Source: Bacillota bacterium (GTDB lineage: Bacteria > Bacillota > Clostridia > Lachnospirales > Lachnospiraceae). Taken from it: a DNA stretch of 64,000 nucleotides. Each line of letters begins with the position of its first letter. The first letter of the stretch is position 1. Positions 1 to 8,003 of the stretch are shown in pieces. The notes beneath the pieces were generated by a model. The model searched no databases. It was not told the DNA's origin and saw nothing but the letters and a program-made list of their open reading frames with translations. Where the stretch lies: the NCBI GenBank assembly GCA_023411555.1, contig JAEYOQ010000057.1:186001-250000 (forward strand), in the 5' to 3' direction. The position numbers were made by a program, and so were the translations under genes.

Positions 1-174
1 GTTCTTAAATCGTTATTCATAGTCTCAGTATTATTGTATATTGCCATGTTTCTTTTCATAAACCCGATTCCTACAGGTAAAAATCAATATTTTGACATCA
101 GGACGGCTATCCTTATCTCCCTTGGTTTTGCAGGAAGCTTTCGTGCGATGCTGTGCTGCAGAAAAAAAGTGTAA
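1..174 (+). CDS. C-terminal end of a membrane protein (partial)
   Basis: An open frame runs from the first base of the window to a TAA at 172-174 and gives the last 57 residues of a protein whose start lies outside. The fragment has two hydrophobic stretches, roughly residues 4-20 and 35-50, and ends in a short basic tail (CCRKKV). This suggests the end of an integral membrane protein with a cytoplasmic C-terminus. The following gene has its own promoter, so the two need not be co-transcribed. I cannot name the family from this fragment. Confidence 0.55.
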   Translation, partial: VLKSLFIVSVLLYIAMFLFINPIPTGKNQYFDIRTAILISLGFAGSFRAMLCCRKKV

Positions 175-181
175 AATCCTA

Positions 182-210
182 TTGACAATACAAGTATAAT
201 TGTATACAAT
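182..210 (+). promoter_or_regulatory. Sigma-A type promoter of the citrate synthase operon
   Basis: TTGACA at 182-187 and TACAAT at 205-210 are separated by exactly 17 bases, close to the vegetative sigma-factor consensus. Transcription would begin near 217, leaving a leader of about 33 bases before the ATG at 250, which has TAGGAG as its ribosome binding site. Confidence 0.75.
199..210. promoter_or_regulatory. Perfect palindrome ATTGTATACAAT, candidate GntR/FCD operator
   Basis: The 12-base sequence is its own reverse complement and covers the -10 box of the promoter. FCD-type GntR regulators commonly bind short palindromes of the form TNGTnnnACNA, and TTGTATACAA fits. The GntR gene at 3110 lies at the end of this gene group, so binding here would repress by blocking RNA polymerase. 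The palindrome is seen; its link to that regulator is inferred. Confidence 0.5.
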
Positions 211-249
211 AAAGCAAATTTACTTATTATGAGATAGGAGAGTATAAAT

Positions 250-1659
250 ATGAATGAAAGAAAAGTCTTTATCGACCCTCATAACAATCTATTAAGGTTA
301 GAGGAACCAATCTATACACTGGTAGATGTAAATGAGCCTAATACTTTTCGCGGACTGTTCCCTTACGATGAGATTCCTAAGATAGCATTTAATGATCGAA
401 TTGTACCACATAATCTTCCAGATGATATCTTTATTACAGACACAACCTTTCGAGATGGTCAACAGTCCAGAGCTCCCTATACTACAGAACAGATTGTAAC
501 GATGTTTGATTATTTTCATCGTTTGGGCGGACCTAAGGGTTTAATCCGTCAGAGTGAATTCTTCCTATATAGTAAGAAGGATAGAGATGCAGTTTATAAA
601 TGCATGGAGAGAGGATATGAATTCCCTGAGGTTACTTCTTGGATCAGAGCCAGTAAGAGTGATTTTCAATTGGTAAAGGATATCGGAATGAAAGAGACTG
701 GTATCTTAGTAAGCTGCTCCGATTATCATATCTTCTATAAGATGAAGATGACAAGAAAGGAAGCGATGAACCACTATCTAAGTGTGGTCAGAGAGTGTCT
801 GGAGACAGGCATTGCTGCTAGATGTCATCTAGAGGACATTACCCGTTCCGATATTCATGGCTTTGTAATTCCTTTCTGCAGCGAACTAATGAAGCTGAGT
901 AAGGAGTATAATATTCCGGTTAAGATCAGGGCGTGTGATACTATGGGCTATGGTGTGAATTTCGCCGGTGCTGTTATTCCCAGGTCGGTTCAGGGTATTA
1001 TATACGGTATTATGACTCATGCAGGTGTTCCTTCCAAGTGGTTGGAGTGGCATGGTCATAATGATTTCTATAAGGCAGTATCTAATTCGACCACTGCCTG
1101 GTTATACGGTGCAAGTGGTGTAAACTGTTCCTTATTCGGTATCGGCGAACGTACCGGTAACACACCGTTAGAGGCAATGGTGTTTGAGTATGCTCAGTTA
1201 AAGGGAACCTTGGATGGTATGGATACTACGGTGATTACAGATCTGGCGCAGTGGTACGAGAAGGAGATAGGTTATCGGGTTCCTTCCAGAACTCCCTTTG
1301 TCGGCAAGAATTTCAATGTTACCCGTGCCGGAATTCATGCGGACGGCTTACTTAAGAATGAAGAGATCTATAATATATTTGATACGGAGAAGTTTTTAAA
1401 TCGTCCTGTATTGGTGGCAGTATCTAATACCTCCGGTCTCGCAGGAATAGCACACTGGATTAATACATACTATAAGTTGAAGGGCGAGAAAGCAATTACG
1501 AAGGACAATCCGGTAGTTCTAAGAATCAAGGAATGGGTTGACAAGGAGTACGAGGAAGGTCGTGTGACGGTTATCACCGATGATGAGTTGATTGCTATAA
1601 TTCAGGAGGCCGAGCAGGAGCTTGGAATGAAAATAGTCGATGATTCACTTATAATTTGA
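250..1659 (+). CDS. Re-citrate synthase (LeuA/homocitrate synthase-like, HMGL domain)
   Basis: The 469-residue protein belongs to the DRE-TIM metallolyase family: DTTFRDGQQSR near residue 64 is the catalytic/metal-binding DxxxRDGxQ motif, and WHGHND near residue 269 supplies the metal-binding HxH. It is not a normal LeuA, because it lacks the usual N-terminal start and the C-terminal leucine-binding domain and sits next to an isocitrate dehydrogenase-type gene rather than leuBCD. This architecture and context match the Re-citrate synthase characterised in Clostridium kluyveri, which condenses oxaloacetate and acetyl-CoA in anaerobes that lack GltA. Homocitrate or citramalate synthase are alternatives. 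The start at 250 has TAGGAG eight to nine bases upstream. Confidence 0.75.
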   Translation: MNERKVFIDPHNNLLRLEEPIYTLVDVNEPNTFRGLFPYDEIPKIAFNDRIVPHNLPDDIFITDTTFRDGQQSRAPYTTEQIVTMFDYFHRLGGPKGLIRQSEFFLYSKKDRDAVYKCMERGYEFPEVTSWIRASKSDFQLVKDIGMKETGILVSCSDYHIFYKMKMTRKEAMNHYLSVVRECLETGIAARCHLEDITRSDIHGFVIPFCSELMKLSKEYNIPVKIRACDTMGYGVNFAGAVIPRSVQGIIYGIMTHAGVPSKWLEWHGHNDFYKAVSNSTTAWLYGASGVNCSLFGIGERTGNTPLEAMVFEYAQLKGTLDGMDTTVITDLAQWYEKEIGYRVPSRTPFVGKNFNVTRAGIHADGLLKNEEIYNIFDTEKFLNRPVLVAVSNTSGLAGIAHWINTYYKLKGEKAITKDNPVVLRIKEWVDKEYEEGRVTVITDDELIAIIQEAEQELGMKIVDDSLII

Positions 1660-1770
1660 CAAGTTAAATAATCAATAATAGAATATAGATAACTATAATA
1701 AATGCATTGCATTCTATAGAAGCAAACTTAGACCCTGCAAATCGATTAAGGATTATAAATGGAGGATATA

Positions 1771-2937
1771 ATGATATCAGCAGAGAAAATTGAAGTTGCA
1801 AAGGAACGATTCGGTAAATTGCTTGAGGAGCAGTTAAAAAGAGTTGAGGAAATGAAGGCACAAGGTGACTTTCTTGATTATAAAGCCTTGGATAAGATTA
1901 TTGTTGGCGTATGCGGTGGTGACGGTATCGGACCTGCCATAACAGGTCAGGCTCAGAGGGTTCTGGAATTTTTGTTAAAGGATGATATTCAGGCAGGAAA
2001 GATTGAATTTCGTATCATTGATGGTCTTACCATTGAACGCAGAGCAGAAGAGAATGCAGCAATTCCCCCGGCTGTTCTTGAGGAAATAAAAAAGTGTCAT
2101 GTAATTCTGAAGGGACCTACCACGACACCTAGAAAAGGCGATCCATGGCCTAATGTAGAGAGTGCGAATGTAGCAATGAGAAAGGAACTGGATCTTTTTG
2201 CTAATGTCAGACCGGTACGAATTCCAGATCAGGGGATTGATTGGACCTTCTATCGTGAGAACACAGAAGGAGCTTATGCGGTAGGAAGCAAAGGACTTCA
2301 TGTGACTGAGGATCTTGGTGTTGATTTTACAGTAACAACAACTCAAGGAACTGAGAGAATTATCCGTGCGGCCTTCGAATTTGCAAAGGCAAACGGGAAG
2401 ACGAGAGTAACGGCTGTAACAAAAGCGAATATTATTAAGACTACCGATGGTAAATTCCTTGACATCTTCCGTGAAATCGCTAAGGAATATCCGGACATCA
2501 CAGCGGATGACTGGTACATTGATATTATGACCGCTAAGCTGGTTGATGAAAAGAGAAGAAAAGACTTCCAGGTGGTTGTTCTTCCTAATCTTTACGGTGA
2601 TATTATTACGGACGAAGCGGCTGAATTCCAGGGTGGTGTCGGTACGGCCGGCAGTGCCAACATCGGTAAGAGATATGCTATGTTTGAAGCAATTCATGGC
2701 TCAGCTCCTCGTATGGTGGAGGAGGGTAGAGATATCTATGCAGATCCCTGCAGTATGATACGTGCAGGTGCGATGCTCCTGGCTCATATCGGCTATACGA
2801 AGGAGGCAGATAAAATATATCGCGCCCTTGATGTTTGTACAGTTACAGAGCGTAAGGTATTTACAACCGGAAGGTCAACAGGTGCAACCGGAGCTCAGTT
2901 TGCTGATTATCTAATGGAAACCATTGAAAATATGTAA
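1771..2937 (+). CDS. icd: Isocitrate dehydrogenase (isocitrate/isopropylmalate dehydrogenase family)
   Basis: The 388-residue protein is a beta-decarboxylating dehydrogenase. The segment ESANVAMRKELDLF carries the SxNxxxR pattern that binds the gamma-carboxylate of isocitrate, which isopropylmalate dehydrogenases lack. FYRENTEGAY, TKANIIK and NLYGDIITDEAA are the family's substrate and metal motifs. HGSAPRM in the cofactor loop matches neither the typical NADP (KY) nor NAD form, so the coenzyme is open. It lies 111 bases after the citrate synthase gene, so the pair would feed 2-oxoglutarate synthesis; no aconitase gene is in the window. ATG 1771 is preferred over 1759 because GGAGG lies five bases before it. 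A homoisocitrate or tartrate/malate enzyme is less likely. Confidence 0.78.
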   Translation: MISAEKIEVAKERFGKLLEEQLKRVEEMKAQGDFLDYKALDKIIVGVCGGDGIGPAITGQAQRVLEFLLKDDIQAGKIEFRIIDGLTIERRAEENAAIPPAVLEEIKKCHVILKGPTTTPRKGDPWPNVESANVAMRKELDLFANVRPVRIPDQGIDWTFYRENTEGAYAVGSKGLHVTEDLGVDFTVTTTQGTERIIRAAFEFAKANGKTRVTAVTKANIIKTTDGKFLDIFREIAKEYPDITADDWYIDIMTAKLVDEKRRKDFQVVVLPNLYGDIITDEAAEFQGGVGTAGSANIGKRYAMFEAIHGSAPRMVEEGRDIYADPCSMIRAGAMLLAHIGYTKEADKIYRALDVCTVTERKVFTTGRSTGATGAQFADYLMETIENM

Positions 2938-2941
2938 CTAT

Positions 2942-3066
2942 TCAGAACAGTAGAATATATGGATAATAGAACAGGAAGGATAACATTCTGACACTATTTA
3001 TAACTATTTCTACTGGAATGATTCGAAACAGCTCGAAATACCTTAGGGTTTTCGAGCCTGTTCTGA
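2942..3066. repeat. Inverted repeat and nested hairpin between icd and gntR
   Basis: TCAGAACAG at 2942-2950 is inversely repeated as CTGTTCTGA at 3058-3066. Inside, about 3027-3062 can form a strong hairpin (ACAG-CTCGAAA against TTTTCGAG-CCTGT, with ACCT/AGGGT in the loop). No T-run follows, so it is not a classical terminator. It may reduce read-through into gntR or be a small palindromic insertion. Confidence 0.45.
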
Positions 3067-3109
3067 TTATGAAATCATTTTTGATAGTAAGGATTAAGGA
3101 GGGAGTTAT

Positions 3110-3790
3110 TTGGAGGATTTTGAACTTCACAAAGAAATGACAGATAAATATTCTTTGCGAGGTCGTGTGTTCAATAAGCTTAGAGAAGATATCCTCTCCG
3201 GAGTTTACCAGGAAAATGAGGAGTTGAAGGAGAATACAATCGGTACCGAACTTGGAGTTAGCCGGACGCCGGTCAGAGAAGCTTTAAGACAGCTTGAACT
3301 GGAGGGTCTGGTTACTATGATACCGAATAAGGGAGCCTATGTAACCGGGATAACCCAGAAGGATATACATGATATCTATGTAATCCGGTCTTATCTTGAA
3401 GGGCTATGTGCCAGATGGGCTTGCGAGCATATTACAGATGCTCAGATTGAGGCCTTGGAAGAGGTTCTGTACCTGTCCGAGTTCCATGCACGAAGAAGTC
3501 ACTACGAGCAATTAGTCGAGCTGGATAATAAATTTCATGAGTTGATCTATCGGGCCAGTGGCAGTAAAATTTTAGATCATGTGCTCTCTGATTTTCATCA
3601 TTATGTTGAAAGGGTTCGCAAGATTACGCTTGCCGCCCCGGACAGAGCGAAGAAGTCAAGCCAGGAGCATGCAGCGATACTGGATGCAATCCGTCAGCGT
3701 GACGGACAGCTGGCAGAAGCCTTAGCCCATGAGCATATCATAAATACAATTAAGAATATCAGTGAAAAAGGACTGTACAAGGGAAACTAA
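3110..3790 (+). CDS. GntR family transcriptional regulator, FCD (FadR) subfamily
   Basis: The 226-residue protein has an N-terminal winged helix (about residues 15-80) with the signature LGVSRTPVREALRQLELEGLV, followed by an all-helical FCD ligand domain (about 90-215). Conserved acidic and His residues (LDNKFHELIY and the later EHAAIL) would hold a metal and an organic-acid effector. The start is TTG at 3110 with AAGGAGGG just upstream. It follows the citrate synthase and isocitrate dehydrogenase genes on the same strand, so citrate, isocitrate or 2-oxoglutarate are plausible effectors. That is inference. Confidence 0.88.
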   Translation: MEDFELHKEMTDKYSLRGRVFNKLREDILSGVYQENEELKENTIGTELGVSRTPVREALRQLELEGLVTMIPNKGAYVTGITQKDIHDIYVIRSYLEGLCARWACEHITDAQIEALEEVLYLSEFHARRSHYEQLVELDNKFHELIYRASGSKILDHVLSDFHHYVERVRKITLAAPDRAKKSSQEHAAILDAIRQRDGQLAEALAHEHIINTIKNISEKGLYKGN

Positions 3791-3807
3791 TCATAGCAAA
3801 TAGAAAA

Positions 3808-3856
3808 GCACATTCATTAGTTCGATACATTTAGAAATAATGGATGTGTTTTTTTA
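3808..3856 (+). terminator. Rho-independent terminator after gntR
   Basis: GCACATTCATTA pairs with TAATGGATGTGT with one G-T pair, and is followed by a run of T. It ends the citrate synthase-icd-gntR group. Confidence 0.75.
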
Positions 3857-4040
3857 TTACTTATAAAATTTTTTATATAGGAAGGATTATGTTCCTATTA
3901 ATTTAATGTTATATGATCTGGGGAGTTATTATTCGGTAGACAAAGATATTGATATTAAGCAAATATAAGATGTATAATATTACCATACTGATGATTCGCA
4001 AAAGTTATATATTGTGAACTATTGATCATTTATATAATCT

Positions 4041-4081
4041 ACCACAACAAACATGACATACTATTGTCGTGTTGTTGTGGT
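4041..4081. promoter_or_regulatory. Long hairpin/palindrome upstream of flavin reductase
   Basis: ACCACAACAA at 4041 pairs with TTGTTGTGGT ending at 4081; after one bulged A the stem continues as CATGACA against TGTCGTG, with a small TACTAT loop. There is no T-run. It lies 55 bases before the ATG of the flavin reductase gene. It may be a regulator site or an mRNA-stabilising 5' hairpin. The rest of 3857-4136 shows nothing recognisable. Confidence 0.5.
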
Positions 4082-4136
4082 AGAATAGTAAAATAAAGAG
4101 AGCCAAAATCTAAAAATATTAGGAGAGAATAGTATT

Positions 4137-4835
4137 ATGAAAAAGGATTTTTCTATAAGACCAGAAACAATATCTGAACAATACTGTGAAGTTTGCGGTG
4201 GGTTTTCATGGTATGATTTTGTGACAGCCATACCCTCATTAGTATTCGTTGTCACAGGTTGGAAATCTAACGGAAAAGAAAACGCCTGCCTGCAATCTTG
4301 GTCGTCCTTTGCAGGAGGCGGAACAGATGACTTTATCTGTATTATGAGCAAAGTCAATAAAGACGGGCATATGTATCAATCACTAAAAGAAACCGGCGTT
4401 TGTGTGCTGAATTTCCCCTCAAATGATGTATATGACCGTTGTGTAAAAACGATTGGTAATAATGAGTTTGAAACTGATGAAATTACCGCCGCCGGTCTAA
4501 CGGCAGAAAGATCCGTTAAGGTTAATGCACCACGAATTAAAGAGTGTTTTCTTAATATCGAATGTGAGTTTTTATGGGAACATGAACTTTGCAAAGGGAG
4601 CCATGATATGACGGTTGCGCTCAAAGCCGTCAATATTTGCATGGATAGTGACCGCTATGACCAAAGCAAGCTCGGCAGATACGGAAAGACCGGATATTTG
4701 TATCAAATCGACCAGCCTACCAATCCGGAAACAGGAGATGGACTTAAATATGGTCCCGGAGGAACAGTAGTAGAAACGGGATTGGGCCCCGGAACAATAG
4801 AGCCAGGCGACCCCATTGAGTGGATTACAAAATAA
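4137..4835 (+). CDS. Flavin reductase family protein (flavoredoxin-like)
   Basis: The 232-residue protein has the split-barrel FMN-binding fold of the flavin reductase/flavoredoxin group. Visible features are NACLQSWSSFAGGG, DDFICIMSKVNKDGHMYQSLKETGVCVLNFPS, and the conserved NIECEF strand. Such proteins bind FMN and pass electrons from NAD(P)H or redox proteins; the partner is unknown. The N-terminus carries a CxxC-like YCEVCGG, which may be a redox or metal site. It seems to be a single-gene unit, with TTAGGAG before the ATG and its own hairpin both upstream and downstream. Confidence 0.75.
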   Translation: MKKDFSIRPETISEQYCEVCGGFSWYDFVTAIPSLVFVVTGWKSNGKENACLQSWSSFAGGGTDDFICIMSKVNKDGHMYQSLKETGVCVLNFPSNDVYDRCVKTIGNNEFETDEITAAGLTAERSVKVNAPRIKECFLNIECEFLWEHELCKGSHDMTVALKAVNICMDSDRYDQSKLGRYGKTGYLYQIDQPTNPETGDGLKYGPGGTVVETGLGPGTIEPGDPIEWITK

Positions 4836-4875
4836 GCATTATGCGTATTTGAGTTATTTCACCTTCTTTATGAAT

Positions 4876-4905
4876 AAAGGAGGGAAAAAATCACATCCCT
4901 CCTTT
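4876..4905. terminator. Hairpin between the converging flavin reductase and ABC-F genes
   Basis: AAAGGAGGG pairs perfectly with CCCTCCTTT around a 12-base loop. It sits in the 135-base gap between two converging genes. The T-run is weak on both strands, so terminator function is likely from position but not certain. Confidence 0.5.
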
Positions 4906-4970
4906 AGGTATATCCATATCAATATTATTATCTAACAGAGCTAATGAGCCAGTCTATAGATAATAGGCTG

Positions 4971-6950
4971 TTATTCTTCGGAGGCAAGCTGCTCCCATTG
5001 CTCTAAAAGCTCCTCTAATCGACCCTCGATATTTTTCTTTTCATCGTTTAATTCAATGAGCTTTTGCACATTTGTAAAGATTTCTTCCTGTGTCAGCAGA
5101 GTATCGATTTCTTCATTTCGAAGCTCCAGCTTATTGATTTCTTCCTCTGTTTTCTTTAGATCGCTTTTGCGTTTTCTACTTCTTGCCTGCTCTTCCTTTT
5201 GCTGTTGCCAGCTCTGTTTATTCTCACTTTCTGTATCAGGGGTGTTACCGGATACTTGGGAGGTCGGGAAGGCGGCCGGAAATACACCGGGTCTGCTACT
5301 GGGTTGGACTGTGGTATTGGCTGGCCTCTTCAGATAAGCTGCTTCTACCTCCGGCTTTTTCTCCAGATAATAATCATAGTTACCAATATAGTTAAGTAAA
5401 GTTTGCTCCGTCAAATCCAGAATTCTGGTAGCTGTCTTGTTGATAAAGTAACGATCATGGGAGACATAAAGTACGGTTCCACTATAATGATTGATGGCAT
5501 TCTCTAAGATTTCCTTCGAGGTGATATCCAAATGGTTTGTAGGCTCGTCGAGGATTAGGAGATTTGCCTCTGAGAGCATTAGCTTTGCTAAGGATACACG
5601 TCCGCGTTCGCCACCGCTGATATCCTTAATCCGTTTAAAGACATCGTCTTCTGTGAATAAAAAAGCAGCTAATATGTTACGGACAGCAGTATTATCCAGG
5701 TTAGGATATTCATCCTGTAATTCATCGAATAAGGTTTTTTCAGGATTTAGTACCTGATGCTCCTGGTCGTAATAACCGACCTTGACCTTAGCACCAAGCT
5801 TAACTTCACCGTTATCTGCATTAACCTGACCGTTGATAATCTTTAAGATGGTTGTCTTGCCAGTACCATTATTACCGATGATTGCAACCTTCTCGCCACG
5901 CTTGATTTCGAAATTTAGATCGGTAAAGAGTGTCAGCCTATCATAAGCCTTGGCAAGGCCGTGGATGGATAGGACATCATTGCCACTGGTGATTCTGGGT
6001 TCAAGACTAAAATGCATCTGTGCATGATCGGTTGGACGTTCGACACGTTCAATTTTCTCCAGCATTTTTTCACGGCTTTCTGCCCGTTTAATCGATTTTT
6101 CGCGGTTGAAGGAACGCAGCCTTGCAATTACCTCCTCCTGATGCTTGATTTCCTGCTGCTGATTCATATATTGCTTCAGCATGGCGTTCCGAAGCATAGA
6201 TTTCTTGGTGGCATATTCCGAATAATTTCCTTCAAAGGTGGTACACTTGGTATTATCAAGTTCAATCACTTTAGAAACCACCTTATCTAAGAAATATCGA
6301 TCATGTGCTACTACGATGACTGCACCGTTATAGTTGAGCAGGAAGGTTTCCAGCCATGCGATGGAGATTAAGTCCAGATGGTTGGTCGGCTCATCCAGTA
6401 AAATGATATCCGGTTTTGAGAGAAGAAGTTTACCTAAAGCGATACGTGTCTTCTGTCCGCCGGATAAGGTATTTACCTTTTTTTCAAAATCCTCTTCACT
6501 AAAGCCTAAGCCTTTAAGAATACCAATCACTTCACTTTGATAAGCATAACCGTTCTTGATCTCGAACTCATGAGTGAGCCTGGTATAGGTGGTAAGCATT
6601 TGATTCAGCTGTCCCCCCTCGGCATGCTTCATTTCCTGCTCCAGGGTACGAATGCTCTTATCAAGGTCAATGACATCCTGTTTCACCGTCATCATCTCAG
6701 CTAGAATTGAATTGTCTGAGGCTAGATTTTGATGCTGAGCCAGATATCCTATGGTGCTACCCTTGGATAGAATTACTTCACCATCATCCGAAGCCATTTC
6801 TTTCATAATTATTTTTAATAAAGTAGTCTTACCGGCACCATTAATACCGACAATAGCAGCCTTTTCCCGCTCATTTACATGAAAGGAGACGCCAGACAGT
6901 ATCTGTGTTGTACCAAAAGCCTTACTTATATTGTTACAAGCAAGTATCAT
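4971..6950 (-). CDS. ABC-F family ATPase (YdiF/Uup-like)
   Basis: The 659-residue protein has two ATP-binding cassettes and no membrane domain. Walker A is GINGAGKT at residues 35-42 and GNNGTGKT near 365; the signatures are LSGGQKTR and ISGGERGR. The linker is rich in charge, and the C-terminus (about 590-659) is a coiled coil after a Pro/Ser/Thr-rich stretch. ABC-F proteins act on the ribosome as translation factors or antibiotic-protection proteins; nothing here separates these roles. ATG 6950 has GGAGG six bases upstream and begins the family-typical MILxxNNISK. An in-frame GTG at 7013 with GAAGGAA before it could add 21 hydrophobic residues but is unlikely. Confidence 0.88.
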   Translation of the reverse strand: MILACNNISKAFGTTQILSGVSFHVNEREKAAIVGINGAGKTTLLKIIMKEMASDDGEVILSKGSTIGYLAQHQNLASDNSILAEMMTVKQDVIDLDKSIRTLEQEMKHAEGGQLNQMLTTYTRLTHEFEIKNGYAYQSEVIGILKGLGFSEEDFEKKVNTLSGGQKTRIALGKLLLSKPDIILLDEPTNHLDLISIAWLETFLLNYNGAVIVVAHDRYFLDKVVSKVIELDNTKCTTFEGNYSEYATKKSMLRNAMLKQYMNQQQEIKHQEEVIARLRSFNREKSIKRAESREKMLEKIERVERPTDHAQMHFSLEPRITSGNDVLSIHGLAKAYDRLTLFTDLNFEIKRGEKVAIIGNNGTGKTTILKIINGQVNADNGEVKLGAKVKVGYYDQEHQVLNPEKTLFDELQDEYPNLDNTAVRNILAAFLFTEDDVFKRIKDISGGERGRVSLAKLMLSEANLLILDEPTNHLDITSKEILENAINHYSGTVLYVSHDRYFINKTATRILDLTEQTLLNYIGNYDYYLEKKPEVEAAYLKRPANTTVQPSSRPGVFPAAFPTSQVSGNTPDTESENKQSWQQQKEEQARSRKRKSDLKKTEEEINKLELRNEEIDTLLTQEEIFTNVQKLIELNDEKKNIEGRLEELLEQWEQLASEE

Positions 6951-7026
6951 AATATCCTCCGTGCTGTAGATAATCCAAAAGAGCAGGCAGGAGCTGTTCG
7001 CCAGAATAACCACCTGTTCCTTCTAT

Positions 7027-7047
7027 GGTTTTCCGCTTTGGAAAACC
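7027..7047. promoter_or_regulatory. Hairpin in the leader of the ABC-F gene
   Basis: GGTTTTCC pairs with GGAAAACC around a five-base loop, about 80 bases upstream of the ABC-F start on the minus strand. Several ABC-F genes are controlled by leader attenuation, so it is worth noting, but no full terminator/antiterminator pair is evident. Confidence 0.35.
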
Positions 7048-7147
7048 GTTGCGCTGCTGTTTATTTTAGCATATCAAACTTTACAAGTAAAGTTCGGTTT
7101 ATTGGCATGTATAGTTAGTACGGTTTATAAGTAAACAGTGGATGCAA

Positions 7148-7176
7148 TTGACTTATTCTTAACAATCAAATATAAT
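7148..7176 (+). promoter_or_regulatory. rex promoter with overlapping Rex-like operator
   Basis: TTGACT (7148-7153) and TATAAT (7171-7176) are 17 bases apart. The 18 bases 7148-7165 (TTGACTTATTCTTAACAA) have one perfect clostridial Rex half-site (TTAACAA) and the TTG of the other half, against the consensus TTGTTAAnnnnTTAACAA. This position would allow autorepression that is relieved by NADH. The leader to 7338 also holds a small GCGAAT/ATTCGC hairpin at 7215-7230. Confidence 0.6.
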
Positions 7177-7338
7177 TAATATAAAGCAGTGTGAAATGAA
7201 AAGCTATTCCCAGAGCGAATTTGCATTCGCTTTCGGGTTTTGCGTTGTACAGAAGATGTAGTATGAGGACACACTTACCATAGCTAGCACTAAGGATAAC
7301 CGTTAGATGATAAAAGGATTCGAGAAGGAGGAGAACCA

Positions 7339-7974
7339 TTGTATAAAAAAGAAATTTCTAAAGCAGTTATTAATAGATTACCTAGATATTATAGATATTT
7401 AGGAGACCTGTTAGAGAAGGATGTCGTACGTATTTCTTCAAAGGAATTAAGTGAGAAGATGAAGGTTACTGCATCTCAAATCAGACAGGATCTGAATAAT
7501 TTTGGTGGCTTTGGTCAACAGGGCTATGGCTATAATGTAGAGTATCTACATTCCGAGATAGGGAAGATTTTAGGGCTTGATACGAAATATAATATTATTA
7601 TCATAGGTGCCGGTAATTTAGGACAGGCATTAGCTAATTATGTGGATTTTGAACGAAGAGGGTTTTTTGTCAGGGCGATTTTTGACGTTAGTCCTAAGCT
7701 GATAGGAACACAAATTCGTGGAAATATTGTAAGGTCTTCTGATGAGTTAGAGGATTATATCAAGAATAATCAAGTGGATATAGCAGCTATTACAGTACCG
7801 AAGACTAAGGCACCGGTACTTGCGGCTGATCTTGTAAAATGGGGTGTAAAGGGTATCTGGAATTTTGCACCTACTGATTTAAATCTTCCGAAGGATGTAA
7901 CCGTTGAAAATGTTCATCTGGCAGAAAGCCTTATGAAGTTATCCTATCGCTTATCTGGTAAGGATGATAATTAA
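7339..7974 (+). CDS. rex: Redox-sensing transcriptional repressor Rex
   Basis: The 211-residue protein is full length for Rex. It opens with a winged helix (about 1-80) including RLPRYYRYL and the recognition segment TASQIRQDLNNFGGFG, followed by a Rossmann domain with IIIGAGNLGQAL near residue 92 and the conserved AITVPK and GVKGIWNFAP. Rex senses the NADH/NAD ratio and represses fermentation genes when NAD is high. The start is TTG 7339 with AAGGAGGAG upstream. It leads a group with the coiled-coil gene and acpS. Confidence 0.96.
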   Translation: MYKKEISKAVINRLPRYYRYLGDLLEKDVVRISSKELSEKMKVTASQIRQDLNNFGGFGQQGYGYNVEYLHSEIGKILGLDTKYNIIIIGAGNLGQALANYVDFERRGFFVRAIFDVSPKLIGTQIRGNIVRSSDELEDYIKNNQVDIAAITVPKTKAPVLAADLVKWGVKGIWNFAPTDLNLPKDVTVENVHLAESLMKLSYRLSGKDDN

Positions 7975-8003
7975 TTATAGTATTGTTAAGAGGGTAGAAT
8001 GTG

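Noticed and set aside
250..1659. Annotation of the first complete gene as leuA.
   Set aside because: It lacks the C-terminal regulatory domain, no leuBCD is near, and the next gene has isocitrate-type active-site residues.
1975..2697. A 240-codon open frame on the minus strand inside the isocitrate dehydrogenase gene.
   Set aside because: It lies wholly opposite a well-conserved gene, has no ribosome site, and the peptide is rich in Ser, Cys and Arg with no domain.
4061..4357. A 98-codon minus-strand frame opposite the start of the flavin reductase gene.
   Set aside because: It is antisense to a conserved gene and overlaps the upstream hairpin; no ribosome site supports it.
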